Below, piece after piece: positions 51,702 through 58,868 of a DNA stretch of 64,000 nucleotides. The notes under the pieces were generated by a model. The model worked only from the letters and a program-made list of their open reading frames with translations, was not told the origin of the DNA and searched no databases. The first letter of the stretch is position 1. Every line of letters begins with the position of its first letter. The position numbers and the translations under genes are program-made. Source of the DNA: Jejuia sp. UBA6058 (GTDB taxonomy: Bacteria; Bacteroidota; Bacteroidia; Flavobacteriales; Flavobacteriaceae); contig DIYI01000017.1 of the NCBI GenBank assembly GCA_002428965.1, positions 186,001 through 250,000 of the forward strand, read 5' to 3'.

Positions 51702-52466
51702 CTAATTTCTTGTAACAAATATTAGTGCGGTAGTCAAAAGAAATGAAGTAATACTAATCATTGTCCCTATTCTAGAATCTCCTGAGGCATTACTTATAGC
51801 CGAATTATTCGGCTCAACATAAACGTAATCATTTTGAGTCAGGTAGTATACGGGAGAGTTGAACACCTCTTTACTAGTAAGATCAATTCTTGTATATGTT
51901 TTTGAGCCATTAAAGTCCCTAACCACCAAAATATTGTCTCTTCTTCCATTTATACTTAAATCACCAGCAAGACCTAAGGCTTCTAAAATTGAAATTCTTT
52001 CACCCGTAACCGGAAATACTCCAGGACCATTTACCGCACCTGCAATAGTTATTCTAAAATTTAAAATTCGAATAATAATAACCGGGTCCTTCAGTAATTG
52101 CCCGTCTTCAAATTTCGTTTTTAAGAGTTGCTTTGCTTCTTCAGTGGTAAGACCCAAAAGTTTAATCTTACCGAGAACTGGAAAATCTATATTTCCCTCA
52201 ATATCAATTAAATAATCAACGCTTTGTCCTACACCACCGGGAAGAACAGGATTGTAAGGTGCTGCGACTTCAGGGTTCAATGTCGATACAAAAATACTAA
52301 CTATATCACCTACTTTTAACTTTGCCTCGAATGAGTCTGTATCAACCATAGTTTCAAAATCTTTGACATTTTGAAAATAAACTACATCCTTCTTTGTGAC
52401 ACAAGAGGTAGACAATAAAATGGATAGGACAAAGGAAAATTTAAAGATTGGGGTCTTCATATTCAA
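51702..52466 (-). CDS. Polysaccharide export lipoprotein (Wza/OPX-like)
   Basis: 254 aa. A lipoprotein signal (SFVLSILLSTSC, Cys near 22) precedes the export domain AKLKVGDIVSIFVSTLNPEVAAPYN, the YLIDIEGNIDFPVLGKIKLLGLTTEEAKQLLKTKFE poly-export motif and a SLBB-like stretch (ITIAGAVNGPGVFPVTGERISILEALGLAGDLSINGRRDNILVVRDF). The C-terminal hydrophobic segment (MISITSFLLTTALIFV) may span the outer membrane. The usual Wzc kinase gene is not in the window; it may have been separated or lie upstream. Confidence 0.92.
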   Translation of the reverse strand: MNMKTPIFKFSFVLSILLSTSCVTKKDVVYFQNVKDFETMVDTDSFEAKLKVGDIVSIFVSTLNPEVAAPYNPVLPGGVGQSVDYLIDIEGNIDFPVLGKIKLLGLTTEEAKQLLKTKFEDGQLLKDPVIIIRILNFRITIAGAVNGPGVFPVTGERISILEALGLAGDLSINGRRDNILVVRDFNGSKTYTRIDLTSKEVFNSPVYYLTQNDYVYVEPNNSAISNASGDSRIGTMISITSFLLTTALIFVTRN

Positions 52467-52620
52467 AGTGATTAAAATTTAATCGAAAATAGAAAAAAAT
52501 AGAATGTAAAACCGCAACTCTTAGATAAACTCCTATATAATTTTGTTGACTTGTAATAATATACTGTATTTAGCTATAATGGTAATATTGTATATCACTA
52601 CATATGAAATCTCATTTAAC

Positions 52621-52648
52621 AAAAAAAGCTCCTTTTCAATAAGAAGCT
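52621..52648 (-). terminator. Terminator after the Lrp gene
   Basis: On the minus strand AAGCTTCTT and AAGGAGCTT (one mismatch) pair over a short loop and run into TTTTTTT. It lies about 25 bases past the Lrp stop. Confidence 0.7.
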
Positions 52649-52672
52649 TTCTATTTATTAACAAGTTTATAC

Positions 52673-53152
52673 TTAAAGTTCATTGAAGATAGAATGCATC
52701 AATCTCTTTTTATCATTAATGCTCTCTTCCAATGAAATCATGGTCTCTGTGCGATAAACCCCCTCTATTTCGTCAAGTTTAAAAATAACCTCTTTTGCAT
52801 GCTCTGTATTTCTGGCACGAATTTTACAAAATATATTAAATTTTCCAGTTGTAATATGCGCTACAGTTACAAATGGTATTTCATTAATACGTTCAAGAAC
52901 AAATTGAGTCTGAGAAGTATTATTTAAGTAAACGCCAACATAGGCAATGAACGAATAACCTAATTTTTTATAGTCTAGTGTTAAAGAAGAACCTTTAATA
53001 ATACCAGATTCCTCCATTTTCTTAACTCTTACATGTACAGTTCCTGCAGAGATTAATAATTTTTTTGCAATATCGGTAAAAGGAATTCTTGTGTTATCAA
53101 TTAACATATCAAGAATTTGATGGTCGATTTCGTCTAGTTTAATTTTCCCCAT
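52673..53152 (-). CDS. Lrp/AsnC family transcriptional regulator
   Basis: 159 aa. The N-terminal helix-turn-helix reads LDEIDHQILDMLIDNTRIPFTDIAKKLLISAGTVHVRVKKMEESGIIKGSSLTLDYKKLG. The C-terminal RAM ligand domain reads FIAYVGVYLN and ITTGKFNIFCKIRARNTEHAKEVIFKLDEIEGVYRTETMISLEE. Such proteins sense amino acids and regulate their metabolism. Its target is unknown. It has its own -7 box and terminator. Confidence 0.93.
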   Translation of the reverse strand: MGKIKLDEIDHQILDMLIDNTRIPFTDIAKKLLISAGTVHVRVKKMEESGIIKGSSLTLDYKKLGYSFIAYVGVYLNNTSQTQFVLERINEIPFVTVAHITTGKFNIFCKIRARNTEHAKEVIFKLDEIEGVYRTETMISLEESINDKKRLMHSIFNEL

Positions 53153-53176
53153 AATTCGATTTTCTTAAATAAAAAT

Positions 53177-53184
53177 CAAAATTA
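53177..53184 (-). promoter_or_regulatory. -7 box candidate of the Lrp gene
   Basis: The minus strand reads TAATTTTG (TAnnTTTG), 25 bases before the ATG at 53152. Confidence 0.45.
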
Positions 53185-53222
53185 ATACATTTTCACTAAT
53201 GAATACGCATAAATAGTGCATT

Positions 53223-54380
53223 TTATTTCGAAAATAATGCGATTTTCTCATTATTTATCTTTACGAAAACGTTTTCGTCGTTTATTTTAAGCACTTTATC
53301 TTCCAAACTTGAAACCACTTTCATATTTGCATCTATTTCTTTATGAGCAAAATAGATATCCAACTTCCCAATTTCTGTAACAACTGGAATAAATTCTAAA
53401 GTCCCACCTAATAGCCTTTCTTCAAACTGAAAAGCAATATCCACTACCTCTTGTAAGTACTCTTTATGTTTAGCATTTCGTATGATTACATCGAAAAATA
53501 ATTTTTCATTTTCTGGAATATTAAAATAATCCTGATGATTTTCGCCTAAGTTGTCATGTCGTGATATGTATAATAAGGCCTCTAAATAAGACAGATAAAT
53601 TAGTTTACGCGTCTCTTCTCTTTGATAGTCCTTTTTAAAATGACCCGCCTCAAATAGAATGGTTGGGACACCTGCCATTTGAAATGTATCTCCGACACAA
53701 TTTAAGTTGAAAGCATCGTCATATACGCCAATTTGATTTGGAATTATTTGTTGTAGCAATACATTAATTGATGCAATGACCTCCATTGCAATTTTACGCG
53801 TTGAAGTAACTGTACATTTTTCATCTTGGGCGGGTGCCAAAAATGATACAGTTGCAGATTTATTACTCTTTCCTGCACTAAAAATAGTTCTCTGCCCATG
53901 AAGGTTAAAACAGAAATTGGGTTTGAAAGACTCAAAGATTTTTCTTAATACTAAGCTCTCAGGCTGCGTTAACTTTTGTGCATCCCGATTTAAGTCTACC
54001 TTATTTGCGTTTACTCTTGTATACTCTTTCGCTCCATCAGGATTTAATATTGGGATCAATACAATAGTGCATTCCATTAAAATAGCATCCGTAACTTCAC
54101 TTCCAGAAACACATGTATTAATAAAATCAAAAATTGCCTTGGTGGTGGTAGATTCATTTCCATGCATTTGAGACCACATTAAAATTTTTTTTGATCCCGA
54201 ACCTATTTTTACAGCATAAATTTCTTCTTCCAAAACCGACTTTCCAATAACAGTAATTTGGCAATTTTTATCATCCAATTTTGACAGCAAGGGTTTAATA
54301 TCTCTGTTTGTAATATACCTCCCAAACAGATCGTTTTCCTTGTGCTTTCTAAATAGTACTTGAAAGTCTATGATGTTCAT
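53223..54380 (-). CDS. M14 family zinc carboxypeptidase-like protein
   Basis: 385 aa. Zinc ligands and catalytic residues of the M14 fold are visible: His/Glu in LMWSQMHGNESTTTKAIFDF, the third ligand His in FCFNLHGQRTIFSAG, Arg in VNANKVDLNRDAQ, and catalytic Glu in TILFEAGHFKKDYQREETRKLIYLSYLEALLY. No signal peptide, so it is probably cytoplasmic. Flavobacterial homologs have an extra C-terminal domain of about 90 residues, also present here. Substrate unknown. Confidence 0.9.
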   Translation of the reverse strand: MNIIDFQVLFRKHKENDLFGRYITNRDIKPLLSKLDDKNCQITVIGKSVLEEEIYAVKIGSGSKKILMWSQMHGNESTTTKAIFDFINTCVSGSEVTDAILMECTIVLIPILNPDGAKEYTRVNANKVDLNRDAQKLTQPESLVLRKIFESFKPNFCFNLHGQRTIFSAGKSNKSATVSFLAPAQDEKCTVTSTRKIAMEVIASINVLLQQIIPNQIGVYDDAFNLNCVGDTFQMAGVPTILFEAGHFKKDYQREETRKLIYLSYLEALLYISRHDNLGENHQDYFNIPENEKLFFDVIIRNAKHKEYLQEVVDIAFQFEERLLGGTLEFIPVVTEIGKLDIYFAHKEIDANMKVVSSLEDKVLKINDENVFVKINNEKIALFSK

Positions 54381-54633
54381 AAGTCTAAATTAAGGAACAA
54401 AAGTAAACAATTCGATTTTCACATTTGTAAACAATAAAAAACACTCGTAATGTATACATATTTAAACAACTTAATTGTTCTTTATTTCTAAAAAATAAAT
54501 AAAATTTAAATTTTGAATTATTCACAAATCATAACAATGAATATCAATATTTTATAATTAATAATTTAAATATTTAATTTAAATAAAAATGAAAGATTAT
54601 ACGAGAAGTCAGCATATATAAACTCCTTTTTAT

Positions 54634-54641
54634 TACATTTG
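54634..54641 (+). promoter_or_regulatory. -7 box candidate of the XRE gene
   Basis: TACATTTG (TAnnTTTG) lies 33 bases before the ATG at 54674. The 250 bases upstream, back to the peptidase start, are extremely AT-rich and hold no gene that I can see. Confidence 0.5.
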
Positions 54642-54673
54642 TAACCAGATACTCAAAGTGCCCTAGATTTACA

Positions 54674-55039
54674 ATGATAAACAGTCAAGAATTCACAAAA
54701 AGACTTCAAAAAGTAATAGAATATTACGGCGAATCGGCATCATCTTTTGCTGAAAAAATTGGAGTGCAACGCTCTAGTATTTCTCATATACTTTCAGGAA
54801 GAAATAAGCCCAGTCTAGAATTTGTTTTAAAGGTACTTGCATCTTTTCCAGAAGTTGAATTATATTGGCTATTGAATGGTAAAGGTATCTTTCCGAATGA
54901 TGTTAATTCCGACACCAAAAACAACCTTAGCCCTACTCCTATTACCTCGAAAATTATCAACCAAAGCCAAAATCAAAGAAAAATAGATAGAATCGTTATT
55001 TTTTATTCAGATGGAAGTTTTGAGGATTTTGAAAAATAA
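54674..55039 (+). CDS. XRE-family helix-turn-helix regulator
   Basis: 121 aa. The DNA-binding domain is residues 5-65: FTKRLQKVIEYYGESASSFAEKIGVQRSSISHILSGRNKPSLEFVLKVLASFPEVELYWLLNGKG. A poorly conserved linker leads to a short conserved tail NQSQNQRKIDRIVIFYSDGSFEDFEK. The pattern is common in flavobacteria and is not obviously linked to phage or toxin-antitoxin genes here. No partner gene is adjacent. Confidence 0.9.
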   Translation: MINSQEFTKRLQKVIEYYGESASSFAEKIGVQRSSISHILSGRNKPSLEFVLKVLASFPEVELYWLLNGKGIFPNDVNSDTKNNLSPTPITSKIINQSQNQRKIDRIVIFYSDGSFEDFEK

Positions 55040-55046
55040 AAATACT

Positions 55047-55054
55047 TAATTTTG
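55047..55054 (+). promoter_or_regulatory. -7 box candidate of the small lipoprotein gene
   Basis: TAATTTTG matches TAnnTTTG and lies 18 bases before the GTG start at 55072. Confidence 0.45.
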
Positions 55055-55071
55055 TTACAAATTGAATCTGC

Positions 55072-55449
55072 GTGAAAAAGATTTTATCAATAATAATACT
55101 TTTCTTTTTTTCTTCTTGTTATCAAAATGAAAGAGACTGTAAAAGTTTTAAAGTTGGAAAATTCTACAGCGAAACTATAATTAATGAGGTTGTTTACAAA
55201 TCAAATTTTTATAGGACAGAAAATCTTCAGATCGAAACATATGAAAACCAAATAGACTCTTCTGAAGTGAGATGGATTAATGATTGTGAAGTCATTTTCA
55301 AAACCATTAATCCTAAAAGGATGGCAGAAAAAAAAGATATTCACTTAAAAATCCTTACCACTACAGACTCATCATATACTTTTGAATATTCTTATGTTGG
55401 CGAGGTTAAAAAACAAAGGGGTACTGCTTATAAACTGACTAATCCTTAA
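55072..55449 (+). CDS. Small lipoprotein of unknown function
   Basis: 125 aa from a GTG start; no ATG fits the signal sequence. The lipoprotein signal IIILFFFSSCYQ has its Cys near residue 16, and the mature part begins NERDCKSFKVGKFYSE and includes SSEVRWINDCEVIFKTINPKRMAE. Related flavobacterial proteins are sometimes labelled DNA topoisomerase IV by proximity, with no sequence support. The stop overlaps the convergent gene at 55446 by four bases. Confidence 0.75.
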   Translation: MKKILSIIILFFFSSCYQNERDCKSFKVGKFYSETIINEVVYKSNFYRTENLQIETYENQIDSSEVRWINDCEVIFKTINPKRMAEKKDIHLKILTTTDSSYTFEYSYVGEVKKQRGTAYKLTNP

Positions 55450-55946
55450 TCAAAAGGATACATAAAAGACTCCACCAGATTAAAATCAACCGATTTATCC
55501 TCGTTGATATAATAAGTAAAAAACACTTCTCCCCAGTATTGACCATCGGAAAAATCAGCAATTACCCATTTATGATTAAGTAACTTAACCGTATTAATAA
55601 GCATCTTTTTCCCATCCATAGAAGCATAAGGCACAATAGGATGCTGTCCATTACCCTCATTTGTAGTGTAAATCTCATTCTTTATTAAAGGCACTAGTTC
55701 ATCTATTTTAAATCCATCATTTTCAAAATAACTAATAGCATCTTCGTTTTTATCTAGACTAAAATGAGATAAATCCAGAACATCTTGGTGTAACACAGAT
55801 ATAGAGTCTTCTAATTTCTCTACTTTATTTAGAGCATTTTCTAATTTTGATTCCTGACTTTCAAAAATGCGTTTGGCATTGGCATATTGAAAAATAACCA
55901 ACAATAACGCAAAAACAAACAAATACATAAAGATACGTTGCCTCAT
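55446..55946 (-). CDS. Membrane-anchored hypothetical protein with coiled coil
   Basis: 166 aa. One N-terminal membrane helix (FMYLFVFALLLVIFQYANA) is followed by a coiled coil (residues 29-55, SKLENALNKVEKLEDSISVLHQ) and a globular tail containing PIVPYASMDGKKMLINTVKLLNHKWVIADFSDGQYWGEVFFTYYI. Common in flavobacteria, sometimes labelled hydrolase, but no catalytic residues are seen. It lies two bases after the MBL-fold gene, so the two form one transcript. Confidence 0.8.
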   Translation of the reverse strand: MRQRIFMYLFVFALLLVIFQYANAKRIFESQESKLENALNKVEKLEDSISVLHQDVLDLSHFSLDKNEDAISYFENDGFKIDELVPLIKNEIYTTNEGNGQHPIVPYASMDGKKMLINTVKLLNHKWVIADFSDGQYWGEVFFTYYINEDKSVDFNLVESFMYPFD

Positions 55947-55948
55947 AT

Positions 55949-56710
55949 TTATATTTCTATTTCCAAATTGTCATAAGCCAAAAACACATTATCCGGCAGT
56001 TGCTGTTCTATTTCAGCATGAAATCCTAACATATGGCTTATATGTGTTAAATAAGCATATTGTGGATCTACCCTATCTATAAAAGCCAAGGCTTCTTCTA
56101 AATTAAAATGTGAGTAGTGAGGTTCAATTCTCAAAGCATTTACCACTAGTACTTTTACGCCTTTTATTTTTTCAATTTCCTTATCTTCAATGGTTTTTAT
56201 ATCCGTAGTGTAGCAAAAGTCGTTAAATCTAAAACCAAAAACACTAAGTTTATAATGAAGAGCCTTCACAGGAATTACCTCTAAACCTCCAAGTAAAAAA
56301 GATTTGTTTTTTAACCTTTTGATATTTACCGAAGGCGCCCCGGGATATTTATTTTTGGTCTCAAAAATATAATCGAACCTTTTTTTTAATGCCCTTATAA
56401 CTCTTTTATGAGCATATAAAGAAATATCACCTTGTCTAAAATAAAATGGCCTTATATCGTCTAAACCTAAAACATGATCTGAATGTTCATGAGTAAACAA
56501 AATACCATCAATTTTTTTACAATTACTTCTCAGCATTTGTTGTCTAAAATCAGGACCACAATCAACAACATAACTACAGTTATCCCATTCAATTAAAACT
56601 GAAGTTCTCAATCGTTTATCCCTGATATCATCACTTAAACAAACTGGATGATCGCTTCCAATTATAGGAATGCCCTGAGATGTTCCTGTACCAAGAAAAG
56701 TAACCTTCAA
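55949..56710 (-). CDS. MBL-fold metallo-hydrolase (PhnP-like)
   Basis: 253 aa. Metal site in GILFTHEHSDHVLGLDDIRPF, the opening VTFLGTGTSQGIPIIGSDHPVCLS with a Cys, and later histidines in CYTTDIKTIEDKEI and YAYLTHISHMLGFH. The TGTSQG and C-x-S features resemble PhnP-type phosphodiesterases. No C-P lyase genes are near, so a general nucleotide phosphodiesterase role is more likely. Confidence 0.88.
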   Translation of the reverse strand: MKVTFLGTGTSQGIPIIGSDHPVCLSDDIRDKRLRTSVLIEWDNCSYVVDCGPDFRQQMLRSNCKKIDGILFTHEHSDHVLGLDDIRPFYFRQGDISLYAHKRVIRALKKRFDYIFETKNKYPGAPSVNIKRLKNKSFLLGGLEVIPVKALHYKLSVFGFRFNDFCYTTDIKTIEDKEIEKIKGVKVLVVNALRIEPHYSHFNLEEALAFIDRVDPQYAYLTHISHMLGFHAEIEQQLPDNVFLAYDNLEIEI

Positions 56711-56729
56711 ATCATATGATTTTACCCCA

Positions 56730-56737
56730 CAAAAATA
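56730..56737 (-). promoter_or_regulatory. -7 box candidate of the MBL-fold gene
   Basis: The minus strand reads TATTTTTG (TAnnTTTG), 20 bases before the ATG at 56710. Confidence 0.45.
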
Positions 56738-56747
56738 GGGTTATTTT

Positions 56748-56777
56748 TTTGTAAACTATGGTTATTTGGTATCTTTA
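56748..56777 (+). promoter_or_regulatory. Promoter of the 496-aa unknown gene
   Basis: TTTG at 56748-56751, an 18-base spacer and TATCTTTA at 56770-56777 (one base from TAnnTTTG). The ATG is 29 bases downstream. Confidence 0.5.
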
Positions 56778-56805
56778 CTGCAAAATGACATAACCTATAT
56801 CGCCT

Positions 56806-58296
56806 ATGGAAATAAGCATACACGGAGATAGAGAATTTGATGATATCCCTTCCCTAAAATCAAAAGCTCTTAGGATAAATCTTAATCAAAATATATATGG
56901 CACATTTGCTGAAATAGGTGCAGGACAAGAAACTGCACGACAATTTTTTAGGGCAGGTGGAGCTTCTGGAACAATTGCAAAAGCAATGTCTGCTTATGAT
57001 AAAGATTTTAGTGATGCTATTTATGGTATTGAAGATGATAGACGTTATGTAACCGAATCGAGATTACGTAAAATGCTTTCTCATGAAATGTCATTAATGG
57101 AGGAGCGCATAACTCGTGATAAAAATCCAGATAAAATATTTTTTGCTTACGCAAATACTGTTGCTACAATTGATTTCGCCAAACAATTTAAGGGACACGG
57201 TTGGGTAGGTATAAAGTATCAAGTTGAAGCAGAAGGAGACTACAACGAAATAATATTACATATTCGTTTTAAAGAAACAGATGCAAGATTGCAACAAGAA
57301 ACACTTGGTGTATTAGGTACAAATCTAATCTATGGAGCTTTCTATAAATATAATGAACCTAAAAAACTGCTTCGGTACCTATATGATCATTTAGATAAAG
57401 ATCAATTAGAAATAGACACTATAAATTTTTCTGGGCCAGTATTTAAAAATGTGGATAACCGGTTAATGAGTTTACAACTCGTTAAAAATGGAATGACGGA
57501 TGCAGTAGTTTTTGGTCCTGATGGAAACAATGTACTTCCTGCCAGAATTTTCTACAAAAAAAACATTTTGGCCTTACGCGGAAGTTTTAGACCTGTGACT
57601 AAAGTTAATATGGCTATGTATAAGAAGTCATATGAAATGTTTATCAAAGAAAACAAAGTAGATGCCGACAAGACTGTTGTGGTTTTCGAAATTACACTTT
57701 CCAACTTAAGAGCTGAAGGTAAGATTGATGAGCAAGATTTTATAGATAGAGCAGATTTGCTATGCGCTTTAGGGCAATCAGTTATGATATCTAACTTCCA
57801 AGAGTATTACAAAGTAGTAGAATACTTCTCAAACTATACCAAAGCAAGAATGGGTCTTGCAATGGGTGTTAGTAATTTAATTGACATTTTTGATGAGAAA
57901 TACTATCGTCATATTAGTGGCGGCATACTGGAAGCATTTGGGAAATTGTTCTTCAAAGACTTAAAAGTTTATCTATATCCAATGTTTGATCCTAAAACAG
58001 GTGAGCTTATTAATAGTGAAAACCTTAAAGTTTATCCACGTATGAAAGAATTGTATAAATTCTTTAAATACAATGGAAAAGTGAATGACATAAAGGATTA
58101 TGATGAAAATATCATGAACATTTTCTCAAGAGAAGTTCTAAAAATGATTGATAACGGAGAAACAGGATGGGAAGGTATGCTACCAGATGGAACCGCAGAC
58201 TTAATTAAAGATTACAGGCTTTTTGGTTATACGAGAAGGCCCTTAAAACCTTTAACCCTAAGACGAAGAGCTAACAACAACACAAAAAAGAAATAA
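56806..58296 (+). CDS. Conserved 496-aa protein of unknown function
   Basis: Soluble, no signal peptide, no membrane helix, ending in a very basic RRPLKPLTLRRRANNNTKKK tail. The conserved-looking blocks are INLNQNIYGTFAEIGAGQETARQFFRAGG, GTIAKAMSAYDKDFSDAIYG, YVTESRLRKMLSHEMSLMEERI, FFAYANTVATIDFAKQ and KGHGWVGIKYQVE. I have seen related proteins labelled nicotinate-nucleotide adenylyltransferase or TonB-dependent receptor; neither HxGH nor any barrel feature is present. Function unknown. Single-gene transcript with its own promoter and terminator. Confidence 0.88.
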   Translation: MEISIHGDREFDDIPSLKSKALRINLNQNIYGTFAEIGAGQETARQFFRAGGASGTIAKAMSAYDKDFSDAIYGIEDDRRYVTESRLRKMLSHEMSLMEERITRDKNPDKIFFAYANTVATIDFAKQFKGHGWVGIKYQVEAEGDYNEIILHIRFKETDARLQQETLGVLGTNLIYGAFYKYNEPKKLLRYLYDHLDKDQLEIDTINFSGPVFKNVDNRLMSLQLVKNGMTDAVVFGPDGNNVLPARIFYKKNILALRGSFRPVTKVNMAMYKKSYEMFIKENKVDADKTVVVFEITLSNLRAEGKIDEQDFIDRADLLCALGQSVMISNFQEYYKVVEYFSNYTKARMGLAMGVSNLIDIFDEKYYRHISGGILEAFGKLFFKDLKVYLYPMFDPKTGELINSENLKVYPRMKELYKFFKYNGKVNDIKDYDENIMNIFSREVLKMIDNGETGWEGMLPDGTADLIKDYRLFGYTRRPLKPLTLRRRANNNTKKK

Positions 58297-58322
58297 AAAA
58301 GGAGCCGTTTGACTCTTTTTTT
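58295..58322. terminator. Weak bidirectional terminator between the 496-aa gene and bcp
   Basis: An A-run, GAG, a loop and CTC followed by T7 can form a short hairpin between two convergent genes, with T runs on both strands. The GC part of the stem is only three pairs. Confidence 0.4.
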
Positions 58323-58773
58323 ATTCTAATATTTGAGCAGTATGCTCCTTCGTTTTAACCTTGGTAATTACATTTTCAATTACCCCATTTTCATCTATAA
58401 CAAAAGTGGCTCTATGAATTCCGTCATACTCCTTTCCCATAAACTTTTTTGGCCCCCAAACCCCAAAAGCCCCAATAACTGATTTATCTTCATCTGCCAA
58501 TAATGGATATTGAAATCCGTATTTATTCTTAAAATTAGACTGTCTTTTAGCGCTATCTGCACTCACTCCTAAAATTTCATAGCCTTGAGCCTGAAAGCGA
58601 TCAAAATTATCATTTAAGTTGCAGGCCTCTGCAGTACAACCAGGGGTACTTGCTTTGGGATAAAAGAAAATTACCAGTTTTTTTCCTTTATAATCACTCA
58701 ATTGGATGGTATTACCTTGCTCATCTAGCGCGCTGAAATTTGGCGCCTTGTCTCCTACTTTTAAAGTCGTCAT
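58321..58773 (-). CDS. bcp: Thioredoxin-dependent thiol peroxidase (Bcp-type peroxiredoxin)
   Basis: 150 aa. It reduces H2O2 and organic peroxides. The peroxidatic Cys is in FFYPKASTPGCTAEACNLNDNF, with the resolving Cys four residues later (A-C-N). GDKAPNFSALDEQGNTIQLSDYKGKKLVIFFYP and GVSADSAKRQSNFKNKYGFQYPLLADEDKSVIGAFGVWG are the rest of the fold. Full length. Confidence 0.95.
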   Translation of the reverse strand: MTTLKVGDKAPNFSALDEQGNTIQLSDYKGKKLVIFFYPKASTPGCTAEACNLNDNFDRFQAQGYEILGVSADSAKRQSNFKNKYGFQYPLLADEDKSVIGAFGVWGPKKFMGKEYDGIHRATFVIDENGVIENVITKVKTKEHTAQILE

Positions 58774-58868
58774 AACTGTTTTTGTTTATATATTTCTTAG
58801 TGTGTTTTTACAGTCTAATTTTTTTTAATTGCTAAATTAGCCATTATTTTACATTTATAAGCCTCCCT

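Noticed and set aside
55072..55449. DNA topoisomerase IV subunit
   Set aside because: Labels of this kind exist for homologs, but the protein is a 125-aa lipoprotein with no topoisomerase motif.
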